Below, piece by piece: positions 32,301-41,894 of a stretch of DNA of 64,000 bases (positions within the stretch are counted from its first letter, which is position 1; each line of letters begins with the position of its first letter). Below the pieces are notes generated by a model. That model was not told the DNA's origin. It saw only the letters and a program-made list of their open reading frames with translations, and ran no database searches. The position numbers and the translations under genes are program-made. Source of the stretch: Methylothermaceae bacterium (GTDB lineage Bacteria > Pseudomonadota > Gammaproteobacteria > Methylococcales > Methylothermaceae); the NCBI GenBank assembly GCA_026981855.1, contig JALSIB010000002.1, positions 1 to 64,000 of the forward strand, given 5' to 3'.

Positions 32301-32870
32301 ACCGACAGTCAGACATTCTACGGTATCTGGGATGCCGGTGCCGCTGTCAACGCTTCCAACTTGGTCGAACAGACGTTCATTACACTTTCCGATCCGGACG
32401 CCCGGGCACTGACGCAAAACCCTGTTAATTATGATGATCCGCCTTCAGCGGGCAATCTTGGATGGTATGTGAACCTTCCCGATACCGGAGAGCGGGTGGT
32501 GGTGGATGCTTTCGAGATCGAGGATATCGTGTTCTTCAACACCATTGTGCCGCAATCCGCACCTTGTTCTGCTGGTGGATACAGTTTCCTGATGTCCGTG
32601 GATGCGAAGACAGGCGGGTCGGCGACCAAGACGGTGTTCGACTACAATGGAGACGACTTGCTTGACGATAGCGATAAGGTGGATGACAAGACGCTGGCTG
32701 GTGAGCGGTTTGATTATGGGATCGCTTCCGCTTCTTCTGTGTTGGGCGGTAATGGGAAGAACTACCAATATACATCCGGAACCAATACCATGAAACCTCA
32801 GCGTCGCCGAATCATCGGCAGTGGCAATCCCACGGGAAAACGGCTGTCCTGGATCGAGGTGGTGCAATGA
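29355..32870 (+). CDS. pilY1: Type IV pilus tip adhesin and mechanosensor PilY1
   Basis: 1171 residues. A signal peptide is followed by a von Willebrand A-type region with a MIDAS-like FFALDDSGSM near residue 50. The C-terminal PilY1 beta-propeller contains VVYVGANDGLLHGFRV, YVDGTPVVADAF and the calcium loop DLNDDGIVD near 889. PilY1 caps the minor pilins and promotes adhesion and pilus extension. The ATG at 29355 has GGGGTG upstream; a GTG nine bases earlier is possible. Coupled to the PilY2-position gene by ATGA. Confidence 0.92.
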   Translation: MKVSRILAFNLGVALACGTGVSVTRAAPGSLTQTPLFVAPYPPPNIFFALDDSGSMAWTMPVDGVQSDFWIDLGGYDTIPDDRWEWRTWCRGANLLAYDPNIVYEPWKGVDPLNGNPFPDMTDITQVWVNPGVADGIDGSTGNDDLWHRDDTNGNYIVGGRNYAIIDLSNAPVVTGWNDADGDGIFDPEECPVPSGDFSWGRADAGDPIMSFYDASSYVKRASELSPEEQKNFANWFAYYRTRMHTTKAAVTRVVATSSARMGMTTLHHNNSVGKAVADMSVFSNKDVLLEDLVAMDPSGGTPLRQFLNNVGQYFQQGSSTPSQLNIGAAPSPILPQADGGECQQNFAMLMTDGQWNGGSPGVGHQDQTVDSTHVYPAHRDNVSNTLADVAMRWYKTDLAPGLAGKVPTQTGDPKLNLDENAEQHLVTFGVAFGPVGTLSSDPADRNASFSWPTPSSNSDETVDDLRHAAYNGRGLFLSARDPAQLISVLETVIADIEARQGSAAAVSFNTTALEADTLLFSANFNTVDWRGDLVAWKLDPATGQLLSSQWKAADKLDAHSDADMTSNRVIYTWGDTSAGRDGVIFNWWDGTPPEPDSALKNDFLQNPDGSTESAPFTDTQERVAFLQGDRSKEGSTLRDRGSRLGDIIHSSPAFVGKPASGWPDGAPFGSSTSQYSSYVAALTSSPREAVVYVGANDGLLHGFRVRDGEEILAYLPGAMSSSLINSGLHYLSELDYNHRYYVDGTPVVADAFIRTEASGARSWRTILVGALRGGGRGLFALDVTDPSVFSKTETAADEVVLWEFTDQDDPDLGYTFSTPQVAMMNNGKWAVIVGNGYNSTGSQTAKMMVIYVEGGVDGAWSAGDYLEIDTGVGGASNPNGLSTPALIDLNDDGIVDRAYAGDLHGNLWAFDLSDSNEANWKVAYENSGTPKPLFAAGSTKPITMKPLLLRPDWINDTAANKPNIMIYFGTGQYLATGDAANTDSQTFYGIWDAGAAVNASNLVEQTFITLSDPDARALTQNPVNYDDPPSAGNLGWYVNLPDTGERVVVDAFEIEDIVFFNTIVPQSAPCSAGGYSFLMSVDAKTGGSATKTVFDYNGDDLLDDSDKVDDKTLAGERFDYGIASASSVLGGNGKNYQYTSGTNTMKPQRRRIIGSGNPTGKRLSWIEVVQ

Positions 32871-33229
32871 AACTTTGGCGTTGTTTACTTATATTTCTTG
32901 GTATGACCATATTTACCCAGGCCGTTTCTGTTGAAACCCGCCGGGTGGCACGTGCCGCTGATATTCAGGTGGGTAGGATCGATGCGGTTTATCCCGCTGA
33001 ATCTCGGATTATCGTGGGGGACAGCAATTACGTGGTCGGAAAGCGTAGCCAACTCTTCGACCTGAACGGAAGGCCAGTTTTCGTGGATGGGCTGGAAGTT
33101 GGAACGATCGTGAAGATAAAACGTTCCCCCAGCTCCTACGGAAATACATATATGGTTGAAACACTGAGAATAATCACCGATTATCAAGCGGATACGGTCA
33201 TTGAATCGATGAGGGAAGAGATGGAATGA
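32867..33229 (+). CDS. Small periplasmic protein in the PilY2 position
   Basis: 120 residues. A hydrophobic leader (LWRCLLIFLGMTIFTQAVSV) precedes an all-beta body (IQVGRIDAVYPAESRIIVGDSNYVV, VGTIVKIKRS). In Pseudomonas a small protein, PilY2, lies between pilY1 and pilE; size and place match, but sequence homology was not tested. Overlaps pilY1 and pilE by 4 bases each, so it is coupled to both. Confidence 0.7.
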   Translation: MKLWRCLLIFLGMTIFTQAVSVETRRVARAADIQVGRIDAVYPAESRIIVGDSNYVVGKRSQLFDLNGRPVFVDGLEVGTIVKIKRSPSSYGNTYMVETLRIITDYQADTVIESMREEME

Positions 33230-33699
33230 AAGCGATTACACTGTCGAAATCAGGCTTCACCCTCATCGAAATCATGATCACCGTCGCGATCGTCGCCATC
33301 CTGGCGTCGATCGCCTATCCAGGCTACGTGAGCCAAGTGCGCAAGACCCGGCGCAGCGATGCCACGGCGGCGTTGTTGAAGACGGCTCAGGTGTTGGAAC
33401 GCTGTTATACCGAATACAATGCTTACGATGACACTGGCTGCCCTGCGGTGCAGGATGATGGGAGTGGTGGTTCCGAATTGGCCAGTGACTACACGAGCAC
33501 CGAAAGCGGTTATTACATCTTGAGCGCGGCTTCCCTCTCGCCCAATGCTTTCACCCTGACAGCCACACCGACAGGTGACCAGGCCAACGACAAGTGTGGC
33601 AATTTCACTTATGATCACGTCGGCCGCAAAGGCGTCAGCGCCGATGTGGACGGCGATGGCACCGCCGGCGACGCCGACGACGTGAAGGCCTGCTGGTAA
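33226..33699 (+). CDS. pilE: Type IV pilin PilE
   Basis: 157 residues. KSGFTLIEIMITVAIVAILASIAYPGYVSQVRKTRRSDA is a canonical class-III minor pilin N-terminus. The C-terminal disulfide-loop Cys pair (CGNFTYDHVGRKG, then VKAC) is present. It joins the priming complex. Last gene of the operon, 4 bases from the convergent MgtC-family gene. Confidence 0.9.
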   Translation: MKAITLSKSGFTLIEIMITVAIVAILASIAYPGYVSQVRKTRRSDATAALLKTAQVLERCYTEYNAYDDTGCPAVQDDGSGGSELASDYTSTESGYYILSAASLSPNAFTLTATPTGDQANDKCGNFTYDHVGRKGVSADVDGDGTAGDADDVKACW

Positions 33700-33703
33700 G
33701 CGT

Positions 33704-34984
33704 TTACCGGGCCATCCACACCATCGCCGCCGCGCCGGTGGCGATCTGGATCAGGAACGTGCCGGTGACATAACGCCCCACCCCCCAGCCTCCGATCACC
33801 GCCGCCATACCCCCTTTCACCAGCGTATTGACCACCGCCGCCAGCACAATCCCTTTCGCGGCGAGGGTCAGCATTTCCGGCTGTGCCGCCATGCGGGCCA
33901 GTGACAGGGTGATGGCATCCACGTCGGTCAGCCCCGACAGCGCCGCGGTCAGATAGATTCCCACCTCGCCGATCCACAGGCGCAGAATCTGGGTCAACCA
34001 GAGGATGAATGCCAGAAAAGCGCCGAATCCCAGGGCGGTTCCCAGCTCGAACGGGTTGCGCAGGCTCACGCCGGGGCTTCGGGTTCCCATGGGCCGGGCG
34101 CGCATCAGCCACCCCACGCACAGGTATCCTGTGGCCGCCATGGCCACCATCGGTGGTAACAATATCGAAGTCAGCGCCGGGCGCAGCAGGGTGGTGATCA
34201 CCAGAATCCGCAGGAACATGGTGGTGGAGGCGATGACGATGCCCCCTGCCAACAACCGATGCGCCGACGGCTGCATGCGGGCCAGGCGGGAAAGGCTCAG
34301 GGTGACGGCGGTCGAAGAAGCCAGTCCGCCGAACATCCCGGTCAGCAGGATTCCCCGCCCGGCTCCGATGATCTTGACGGCGAAATAGCCCACGAACGAG
34401 ATGGCGGAAATCAAGACCACCATCCACCATATCTGATATGGGTTGAATGCCTGCCAGGGATCGAAGGTGCGGTCCGGCAGGATGGGCAGCATGACCACCG
34501 AGATCAGCAGCAATTTGAAGACGGCGTGGATTTCCTGGGGTTGCAGCTTGAGTATCCAAGCATGGAGAATGGGTTTGGTGCCCAGCACCACGGTGGTGAT
34601 GACTGCGGCGGCGGCCGCCAGCGTGGCGTATCGGGTCATGGCCAGGGCGCCGAGAACGAAAGTAATCAGTATCGCCACTTCGGTGGTGATTCCGTAGTCG
34701 CCCGTCTTGAAGGATTCCATGGCCGTGGCGGTGGCGATCAACAGTCCAAGCCCACCGAAGGCCAGGGCGATCACCCAGAAATTGATCTCCCGGCTGAAGA
34801 GCATGGTGAGGGCGCCGAGAAAGCTGATCAGGCCGAATGTGCGTACCCCGGCGATTCGCTTTCCAGGTTCCAGCTCGCGTTTTGACCAGCCCCGTTCCAG
34901 ACCGATGAGAAGTCCCAGCGCCAGGGCCAAGGAAAGATTTCTGAACAGTTCCAGGTACAGCTGCGGCGACAGTTGGTCGGTCAT
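33704..34984 (-). CDS. MgtC/SapB-family membrane protein with DUF4010
   Basis: 426 residues, 12 or so hydrophobic helices. The N-terminal MgtC/SapB part has ALGLLIGLERGW and AGVRTFGLISFLGAL. The C-terminal half resembles DUF4010 (GGLASSTAVTLSLSRLA). Role possibly magnesium homeostasis or transport, unproven for this subfamily. It stands alone and converges with pilE. Confidence 0.85.
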   Translation of the reverse strand: MTDQLSPQLYLELFRNLSLALALGLLIGLERGWSKRELEPGKRIAGVRTFGLISFLGALTMLFSREINFWVIALAFGGLGLLIATATAMESFKTGDYGITTEVAILITFVLGALAMTRYATLAAAAAVITTVVLGTKPILHAWILKLQPQEIHAVFKLLLISVVMLPILPDRTFDPWQAFNPYQIWWMVVLISAISFVGYFAVKIIGAGRGILLTGMFGGLASSTAVTLSLSRLARMQPSAHRLLAGGIVIASTTMFLRILVITTLLRPALTSILLPPMVAMAATGYLCVGWLMRARPMGTRSPGVSLRNPFELGTALGFGAFLAFILWLTQILRLWIGEVGIYLTAALSGLTDVDAITLSLARMAAQPEMLTLAAKGIVLAAVVNTLVKGGMAAVIGGWGVGRYVTGTFLIQIATGAAAMVWMAR

Positions 34985-35123
34985 GTCTCCAAATCCACGA
35001 TGGATGATTTTTGCCAGGGGCTGTTCGATGGCAGTCTACACCAGGCCGGCGGGAGTAAAACAACTTTATGTGATCGTGGGGGTTCTTGCTCTACAATAGG
35101 CAAAAAACTCCAAGGCGGCCGGT

Positions 35124-37538
35124 ATGTCACAGAAAATCACCCCCCTCGAGCCTGAACAGCTTTACCAGGCATGTGATCCTTCCCAGCTGGAATTCGAAAC
35201 CACCGCCGATCTACCCGATGTTCCCCTCGTCTTCGATCAGCCGCGGGCTATGGAGGCGTTGCATTTCGGGGTGGACATGGGCGATCCGGGCTTCAACGTC
35301 TTCGTCCTTGGCCCTTCCGGAGCCGGAAAACTGACCGCCGTGCGCGAGGTGGTGGGGGAGCGGGCGAGAGAGAAGGCGGTGCCGGCGGATTGGTGCTACG
35401 TCCATAATTTCAAAGATCCGGTCAAGCCCAAGGCGTTACGGTTGCCGGCGGGGCGGGGCAGGCAATTGTGTCGGGATATGAGCGGACTGATCGACGAGCT
35501 TCGAACCGCCATCCCCGCGGCTTTCGAGGGTGAAGCGTATCGGGCCCGGGTGGAAGAACTGGAGCAGCAGGCCAAAGAACGCGAACTCAAGGCGATCGAG
35601 CAGTTGCGTCAGGAGGCGCGCGAGAAGGGGATCGCCCTGTTGGAGACGCCCACCGGCTTTGCCTTTGCGCCGTTGACCCACGAGGGCCAGGTGATGAGCC
35701 CGGAAGTCTTCAATCAGCTTCCGGAGGAGATGCGCCGCAAAATCGAAGAAACGGTGGCCGGGCTGCAGCAGCAGTTGCAAAAGCTGATTCGTCAATTTCC
35801 TGTCTGGCGCAAGGAAACCCGCGAGAAGTTGCGCCAGTTGAACCGCGAGATCATCCAATACGCGGTTGGTCACTTGATCGATGTGGTTAAGGATCATTAT
35901 CCCGATTTGCAGTCGGTGCAGGCCCACATGGACGAAGTCCAGCAGGATATCGTCGAGCACGTCGAGGACTTCCTGCCCCAGCCCGCGCCCCCCGTTCCCC
36001 TCCCCTTTGTCGTTTCCAAGGCGGAAGAACGGCTCAAGCGTTACCGCGTCAATCTGCTGGTCGACCACGGCGATGCCGAGGGGGCGCCGGTGATCCACGA
36101 AACGCTGCCGAACCATACCAATCTGATCGGCCGGATCGATTACCACGCTTTCATGGGCACCTTGATGACCGATTTCAGCATGATCAAGCCGGGAGCCTTG
36201 CACCGGGCCAACGGGGGGTTTCTCATTCTCGAGGCCCGCGAAGTCCTGCTCCAGCCTCATGCCTGGGAAACCCTCAAGCGCACCCTGCAGGCAGGGGAAA
36301 TCCGAATCGAATCGCTGGAAAAGACCATGAGCCTGATCAGCACCCTGCCCCTGGAACCGGAGCCGATACCGCTGAACGTCCGGGTCATTCTGATCGGTGA
36401 CAGAGTTCTCTACTATCTGTTGGAAGCCCTGGATCCCCAGTTCAAGGATTTGTTCAAGATACCCGCCGATTTCGACGAAGAGATTCCCAGGAACGCGGAA
36501 ACGCACAGGCTCTATGCCCACGTGGTCGCGACCCTGGCGCGCAAGGAAAACCTGCTCCCGCTGGACAGGCAGGCGGTATCCCGGTTGATCGAACAGGGCG
36601 CCAGACAGGTGGAACAGGCGGACAAGGTCACCACTCATTTGCGGACGGTGACCGATCTTTTGAAAGAGGCCGATTACCGTGCCCGCCGAAATGGGCGGGA
36701 GGTCATCACCCTGCCCGATCTGGAGGATGCCATCGACGGCCGGCTTCGTCGTGGTGAGCGGTTGAAGATCCGGATTCAGGAGTTGATCGAACGCGGTACC
36801 ATCCTGATCGACACCCAGGGCGAACGAGTGGGGCAGATCAATGGCTTGTCCGTGATTTCGCTGGGAGACTTCAGTTTTGGCCGCCCCTCGCGCATCACCG
36901 CCACCGCCCGGATGGGGGATGGCAAAGTGATAGACATCGAGCGGGAAACGGAACTGGGAGGGGCGATTCATTCCAAAGGGGTGATGATCCTTTCCAACTT
37001 CATTGCCGCCCGCTATGCCCGTGTTCAACCCCTTTCCATGGCGGCGAGCCTGGTATTTGAACAGTCCTATGGGCCGGTGGAAGGCGACAGCGCCTCGCTT
37101 GCCGAATTGTGCGCCCTGCTTTCTTCCCTGGCGGATCTGCCCCTGCGTCAGGATCTGGCGGTGACCGGCTCGATCGATCAACATGGCCGGGTGCAGCCGA
37201 TCGGGGGCGTGAACGAGAAGATCGAGGGGTTTTTCGATGTCTGCAATCACAAGGGCCTGACGGGTGGCCAGGGCGTGATCATTCCGGCCGCCAATGTACA
37301 GAATCTGATGTTGCGCCGGGAGGTGGTGGAGGCCGCCTCCGCTGGCCGGTTTGCCATCTATGCCGTGACGACGGTGGATCAGGCTCTGGAATTGCTGCTC
37401 GGCATGCCGGCCGGTTCCCGCGATGAAGACGGGCGCTTCCCTTCCGATACGGTCAACGGGCGGGTGGAGCGACAGCTGTCGCAATTTGCCGAACTCAAGA
37501 AGAAATTTGGCCGTGGCGAGATGGGAAAAAAGCCATGA
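35124..37538 (+). CDS. Lon-family ATP-dependent protease (LonB-like, AAA_32)
   Basis: 804 residues. Walker A GPSGAGKL near 62-69 and a long coiled coil (about 125-260) are followed by a split AAA core and the S16 protease domain. The Ser-Lys dyad is in EGDSASLAELCALL (near 654) and GGVNEKIEGFFDVC (near 698). It degrades proteins after ATP-dependent unfolding. It lacks the LAN domain of Lon A. The usp-like gene overlaps by 4 bases. Confidence 0.9.
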   Translation: MSQKITPLEPEQLYQACDPSQLEFETTADLPDVPLVFDQPRAMEALHFGVDMGDPGFNVFVLGPSGAGKLTAVREVVGERAREKAVPADWCYVHNFKDPVKPKALRLPAGRGRQLCRDMSGLIDELRTAIPAAFEGEAYRARVEELEQQAKERELKAIEQLRQEAREKGIALLETPTGFAFAPLTHEGQVMSPEVFNQLPEEMRRKIEETVAGLQQQLQKLIRQFPVWRKETREKLRQLNREIIQYAVGHLIDVVKDHYPDLQSVQAHMDEVQQDIVEHVEDFLPQPAPPVPLPFVVSKAEERLKRYRVNLLVDHGDAEGAPVIHETLPNHTNLIGRIDYHAFMGTLMTDFSMIKPGALHRANGGFLILEAREVLLQPHAWETLKRTLQAGEIRIESLEKTMSLISTLPLEPEPIPLNVRVILIGDRVLYYLLEALDPQFKDLFKIPADFDEEIPRNAETHRLYAHVVATLARKENLLPLDRQAVSRLIEQGARQVEQADKVTTHLRTVTDLLKEADYRARRNGREVITLPDLEDAIDGRLRRGERLKIRIQELIERGTILIDTQGERVGQINGLSVISLGDFSFGRPSRITATARMGDGKVIDIERETELGGAIHSKGVMILSNFIAARYARVQPLSMAASLVFEQSYGPVEGDSASLAELCALLSSLADLPLRQDLAVTGSIDQHGRVQPIGGVNEKIEGFFDVCNHKGLTGGQGVIIPAANVQNLMLRREVVEAASAGRFAIYAVTTVDQALELLLGMPAGSRDEDGRFPSDTVNGRVERQLSQFAELKKKFGRGEMGKKP

Positions 37539-38212
37539 CGGGTTTGTCGAAAGTCATCGTGGCGTTGGATTGTCGCAGGGCCGAGCGCCGGACCCTGGAG
37601 CTTGCCGCCCGTCTGGCTGCCGGCAAAGGGTGGAGGTTGAACGTCCTGTTCATCGAAAACATAGAACTGTGCCACGCTGCCGCCTTGCCTTTCGTGTGGG
37701 AGGTGGATCGCCTGTCCGCCACTTTGCAGCCTTTCGAGCCGGCCCAGCTGCAGTGGCTGTTGCGGCGGCAGATCAGGCAAATCGAGGGCTGGTTGGCCGA
37801 AATTCGCGATCACCGCTCGTTGCCGGGTGGTTTGGTGGTGGAACGGGGCGACTACGTACAAACGCCCCTGGCCCAGGCGGGCCACGGCGATTTGGTGGTG
37901 TTCGGCAGCCGCCATCGATGGCAGGTGGTGGGGCTCAAGCCCGCGGTGTGGGTCTGGTATGACGCTTCTCCCGAAGCGGATCGGGCTTTGAAAATGGCGG
38001 CCGATCTTGCCGCGGAGGAAGGGTGCCAGTTGCTGGTGGCGGTTGCGGAAAAAGATTTGAAACCCGAATCGGGCAAAGTGCTCCACATTACCCCGGACAA
38101 CTGGCTGGAGCTGGTTCGGCAACAGGGTTGCACGGCGGTATTCTGTCCCCGTACCAGTCCTCTTGCGGTTCGGTTGACCGACGAGGCCCCCTGCCCGGTG
38201 CTGCTGGTCTGA
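37535..38212 (+). CDS. Universal stress protein-like protein
   Basis: 225 residues. It begins VIVALDCRRAERRTLELAARLAAGKGWRLNVLFIEN, the alpha/beta start of a Usp fold, and a second half-repeat follows from about residue 145 with the ending ACPVLLV type. No clear ATP-binding G-x2-G-x9-G motif is seen. Coupled to the Lon-family gene, so it may be a stress-linked partner. Confidence 0.6.
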   Translation: MTGLSKVIVALDCRRAERRTLELAARLAAGKGWRLNVLFIENIELCHAAALPFVWEVDRLSATLQPFEPAQLQWLLRRQIRQIEGWLAEIRDHRSLPGGLVVERGDYVQTPLAQAGHGDLVVFGSRHRWQVVGLKPAVWVWYDASPEADRALKMAADLAAEEGCQLLVAVAEKDLKPESGKVLHITPDNWLELVRQQGCTAVFCPRTSPLAVRLTDEAPCPVLLV

Positions 38213-38302
38213 TTCTCCTGAATGTGACGAAGGACTGGGAATGTGTGGCGGGTCTCTGCTAGGATGGAGACCGGCGGACAAGAGCAAAGCAGGTGGATGA
38301 TC

Positions 38303-39667
38303 ATGACGCCGAAACAGAGGAGAGCGTCTTTCGCATCGTTCTGGTGGGCGGCGATACTGTTTTTTTTCTTCCTGGCCGTTCCCGCAGGGGCCAAAACTCC
38401 GAAGCCGATCGTTACCGTCAGCGGCAAGAAAATTTCCACCGCCGAAATCAGCCGCAGGCTCCACCGCCTTTTGCGCGAACTGGGGGAGCCCAAGTGGTCC
38501 AAGCGCGAGCTGAATCGTCTGACCCGTTCGGTTTCCGCCTATCTTCGGGCTTTCACCGGCCGCCAGTATGAGAAGACGCTGGATGCGTTACGGCGCGGGG
38601 ATCGTTATCGGCCAATGATCCGCGGCAAACTGGCGCGGGCGGGCCTGCCCCTGGCTTTCGAGGCGTTGCCGATGGCCGAAAGCGCCTATCGCTTCGATGC
38701 CCGCAGCCGCAGCGGCGCCCGGGGGCTGTGGCAATACATGCCCGCCAGCGCCAGGCATTATGGTCTCAAGGTGGGCAGGCGGGTGGATCAGCGTGCCGAT
38801 CCGGCGCGGGCCACCGATGCGGCGGTGAAATATCTGAAATTTCTCAACCGTAAATTCGCCAGAACCTCGGTCTTGTTGACGATCGCCGCCTACAATGCGG
38901 GTGAGGGGCGGATCGCCAGAGTGATACGCAGGAGCGGCGTGAGGGGAAGGCGGCGTGGCTACAGTCACGTATTGCGCTATCTTCCCAAGGAAACCCGGGG
39001 CTACGTGCCGGAATTTCTCGCCGCCGCCTTGATTCTCAAGGATCCGGCCTATTTTGGATTTCCGGTGCGGCGTGAGCGCAAGTACCGCTATGTCCAGATC
39101 CGCGATCCCGTCTCTGTCCGCAAGCTTTCCTCTCTGGCGGGACTGCGGCCTTCGACCCTGTTACGGCTCAATCCCGAGCTCAAGCGATACCGGAAAACAC
39201 CCGTCAGCAACTATTTCATCCGTCTGCCTGCCAAGGCGGCCCGCAGACTGGACGGGAGACTGGCCACGGTCAGGATATTCAGTCCGCTGATGCCGCAGAT
39301 CGCGCTCGACGATACACCGGCGCGCGAATCCTCCCCTGCGAGGAATGGCCGTCCGGGTCTGATCTACGAGGTGAAGCGGGGCAACAATCTGGGGAGCATC
39401 GCCAGGATGTTCGGCGTGAGCGTGAGGCAGCTCCGCCGGGCCAATCGTCTGCGGGGCAACCATATCGTGGCGGGACAGAAACTGGTCATCCCCGGCCACA
39501 AAGCCGCCCGGCTGGTGCGCCGGCATTACCGGGTGCGCCGGGGGGACAACCTGGGTGTGATCGCCAAACGCCTGGGGGTTCCCGTCAAACACCTGATGTT
39601 CGTCAACGGCGTGAGGGATCCGCGCCGGCTGCGGCCGGGCCAGTGTTTGTTTTATTACGCTTCCTGA
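38303..39667 (+). CDS. mltD: LysM-containing lytic transglycosylase, MltD-like
   Basis: 454 residues. A signal peptide (AILFFFFLAVPAGA) is followed by an SLT domain: catalytic Glu in FEALPMAESAYRFDARSRSGARGLWQYMPASARHYGL, then TIAAYNAGEGRI. A proline-poor linker carries two LysM domains at the C-terminus (YEVKRGNNLGSIARMFGV, YRVRRGDNLGVIAKRLGV). It cuts peptidoglycan. The ATG at 38303 is 8 bases from AGGTGG. Confidence 0.9.
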   Translation: MTPKQRRASFASFWWAAILFFFFLAVPAGAKTPKPIVTVSGKKISTAEISRRLHRLLRELGEPKWSKRELNRLTRSVSAYLRAFTGRQYEKTLDALRRGDRYRPMIRGKLARAGLPLAFEALPMAESAYRFDARSRSGARGLWQYMPASARHYGLKVGRRVDQRADPARATDAAVKYLKFLNRKFARTSVLLTIAAYNAGEGRIARVIRRSGVRGRRRGYSHVLRYLPKETRGYVPEFLAAALILKDPAYFGFPVRRERKYRYVQIRDPVSVRKLSSLAGLRPSTLLRLNPELKRYRKTPVSNYFIRLPAKAARRLDGRLATVRIFSPLMPQIALDDTPARESSPARNGRPGLIYEVKRGNNLGSIARMFGVSVRQLRRANRLRGNHIVAGQKLVIPGHKAARLVRRHYRVRRGDNLGVIAKRLGVPVKHLMFVNGVRDPRRLRPGQCLFYYAS

Positions 39668-39717
39668 AGCAATCTTGGGGTAAAGCCCCCCATAGAAGTG
39701 ACAGGGGGGTGCATTCT

Positions 39718-41772
39718 TCATTCCGGGGTTTCCTCGTCCAGAATGCCGCTGTGGCGCAACAGGGCGTCGATGCGGGGTTCGCGGCCGCGGAATTCGGTGA
39801 ACGATTCCAGCGCCGGGCGGCTGCCGCCCGTTTCCAGAATGTGTTCGAGAAAGGCCCTGCCGGTGGCCGGGTCGAACACGCCCTCCTCTTCGAAGCGGGA
39901 GAAAGCGTCGGCCGAGAGCACTTCCGCCCACTTGTAACTGTAGTATCCCGCAGCGTAGCCACCGCCGAAGATGTGGGAAAAGCTGTGGGGAAAGCGGTTG
40001 AACTTCGGCGGCTCGAAGACCGCCACTTGGTCGCGGACCTGTTGCAGAATTTGGTAGATCCTGCCGCCCTGTGCGGGATCGTATTCCAGGTGGATACGGA
40101 AATCGAACAGGGAGAACTCCAGCTGCCGCACCATCATCATCCCCGCCTGAAAATTCCTGGCGGCCAGCATTTTGTCGAAAAGCGCATCGGGCAAGGGCTG
40201 GCCGGTCCGGTAGTGGCCGGAAATGTGCGCCAGGGCTTCTTTCTGCCAGCAAAAGTTTTCCATGAACTGGCTCGGCAATTCCACCGCGTCCCATTCCACG
40301 CCGCGGATCCCCGAGGCGCCGAGATAATCCACCCGGGTCAGCAGATGGTGGAGGCCGTGGCCGAATTCGTGGAACAGGGTGATGACTTCGTCATGGGTCA
40401 GGAGGGCGGGATCGTCGCCTGCCGGTGGCGTGAAGTTGCAGGTCAGGAAGGCGACGGGAATCTGAACCTGTCCCTCAAGCCTGCGCCGGGCGATGCATTC
40501 GTCCATCCAGGCGCCCCCCCGTTTCTTGGGTCTGGCGTAGAGATCCAGGTAGAAACGGCCCCGGATGTCGCCCTGGCGGTCGCGAATCTCGTAGCAGCGG
40601 ACGTCCGGATGCCATACGTCCACATCCGCCAGTTCACGGATGGAAAATCCGTAGAGTTTCTCCACCACCTCGAACATACCGGGCACCACCCTGGTGGCGG
40701 GAAAATATTGTTTGACTTCTTCCTGCGAGAGCTGGTAGCGGTACTGACGCAATTTTTCCGAATAGTACATCAGGTCCCAGGCTTCAAGGTCCGGCAGCCC
40801 GTGATGGGTTTTGGCGTACTCACGCAGTTCCGCCAGATCTCTTTCCGCCACCGGTTTCGAGCGTTCCGCCAGTTGCTGGAGAAAGTCGAGGACTTGGCGG
40901 GGGGTGTCCGCCATCTTGGTGGCGAGCGACAGCTCGGCGAAATTGGCGTAACCGAGCAGCCGGGCCTTTTCGTGCCGCAGTGCGAGGATTTCCTCCATCA
41001 CCCGGGTATTGTCCCAGCGCCCGGCGAAAGGCCCCTGATCGGAGGCGCGGGTGACGAAGGCCTGATACACCTCCTCACGCAGGGCCCGGTCGTCGGCGAA
41101 GGTCATCACCGCGGCGTAACAGGGAAATTCCAATGTCAGCAGCCAGCCGTCGAGACCCTTGGCGGAAGCGGCCTGGCCGGCCACCGCCAAGGCGGTGTCG
41201 GGGAGACCGGCAAGGGCGTTGGCGTCGGTGACGTGCTTGCTCCAGGCGTTGGTGGCATCGAGGACGTTTTCCTCGAATTTGCTCGACAGTTCCGACAATC
41301 TCTGTTCGATCTCCCTGAACCTTTCCTTGTCCTTTTCCGCCAGCGCCACGCCCGCCAGCTTGAAGTCCCGCAGCGCGTCCCGCAGAATCTTTTTCTGCGC
41401 CCGGTCCAGTTCTTGGTATTCGGGTCCGGAGACGATTGCCTGATGGGCCTGGAACAGGCGGGTGTTCTGGCCCAGCTCGCTGGCGTATTCGCTCAGCTTG
41501 GGCAGGCAGGCGTTGTAGGCCCGGCGCAAAGCCTCGGTGTTGACCACCGAGTTGAGGTGCCGGACCGGGGACCAGGCCCTGTCCAGCCGGTCATCCATGT
41601 CCTCCAGGGGCCGGATCAGGTTGTCCCAGGTGAAGCGGGTGTTTTCTTCCAGCAGACGGGCGACCGTGCGGCGGTTGTCTTCCAGTATCTGCTCGATCGC
41701 AGGCTCCACGTGTTCGGGCCGGATTTGGGAGAAAGGGGGAAACAGGTGATGCTCGAGTAAAGGGTTGGTCAT
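39718..41772 (-). CDS. prlC: Oligopeptidase A
   Basis: 684 residues, the M3 family length. The zinc motif is in TLFHEFGHGLHHLLT with the distal Glu in SGIRGVEWDAVELPSQFMENFCW. It degrades oligopeptides and signal peptides in the cytoplasm. Single gene, tail-to-tail with mltD and divergent from the yrbG-lpt operon. Confidence 0.95.
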   Translation of the reverse strand: MTNPLLEHHLFPPFSQIRPEHVEPAIEQILEDNRRTVARLLEENTRFTWDNLIRPLEDMDDRLDRAWSPVRHLNSVVNTEALRRAYNACLPKLSEYASELGQNTRLFQAHQAIVSGPEYQELDRAQKKILRDALRDFKLAGVALAEKDKERFREIEQRLSELSSKFEENVLDATNAWSKHVTDANALAGLPDTALAVAGQAASAKGLDGWLLTLEFPCYAAVMTFADDRALREEVYQAFVTRASDQGPFAGRWDNTRVMEEILALRHEKARLLGYANFAELSLATKMADTPRQVLDFLQQLAERSKPVAERDLAELREYAKTHHGLPDLEAWDLMYYSEKLRQYRYQLSQEEVKQYFPATRVVPGMFEVVEKLYGFSIRELADVDVWHPDVRCYEIRDRQGDIRGRFYLDLYARPKKRGGAWMDECIARRRLEGQVQIPVAFLTCNFTPPAGDDPALLTHDEVITLFHEFGHGLHHLLTRVDYLGASGIRGVEWDAVELPSQFMENFCWQKEALAHISGHYRTGQPLPDALFDKMLAARNFQAGMMMVRQLEFSLFDFRIHLEYDPAQGGRIYQILQQVRDQVAVFEPPKFNRFPHSFSHIFGGGYAAGYYSYKWAEVLSADAFSRFEEEGVFDPATGRAFLEHILETGGSRPALESFTEFRGREPRIDALLRHSGILDEETPE

Positions 41773-41894
41773 GTTTTGATGTCTGTTTTGGGGTATCGAT
41801 TTGGAATCATCTTAATCGCCAGGGTTCAAAAGGCAAGCCGGGGGGGCGGCCTTTTCCGTGTATAATTGGCGCTATTTGATTTTCTGGTTGGTTG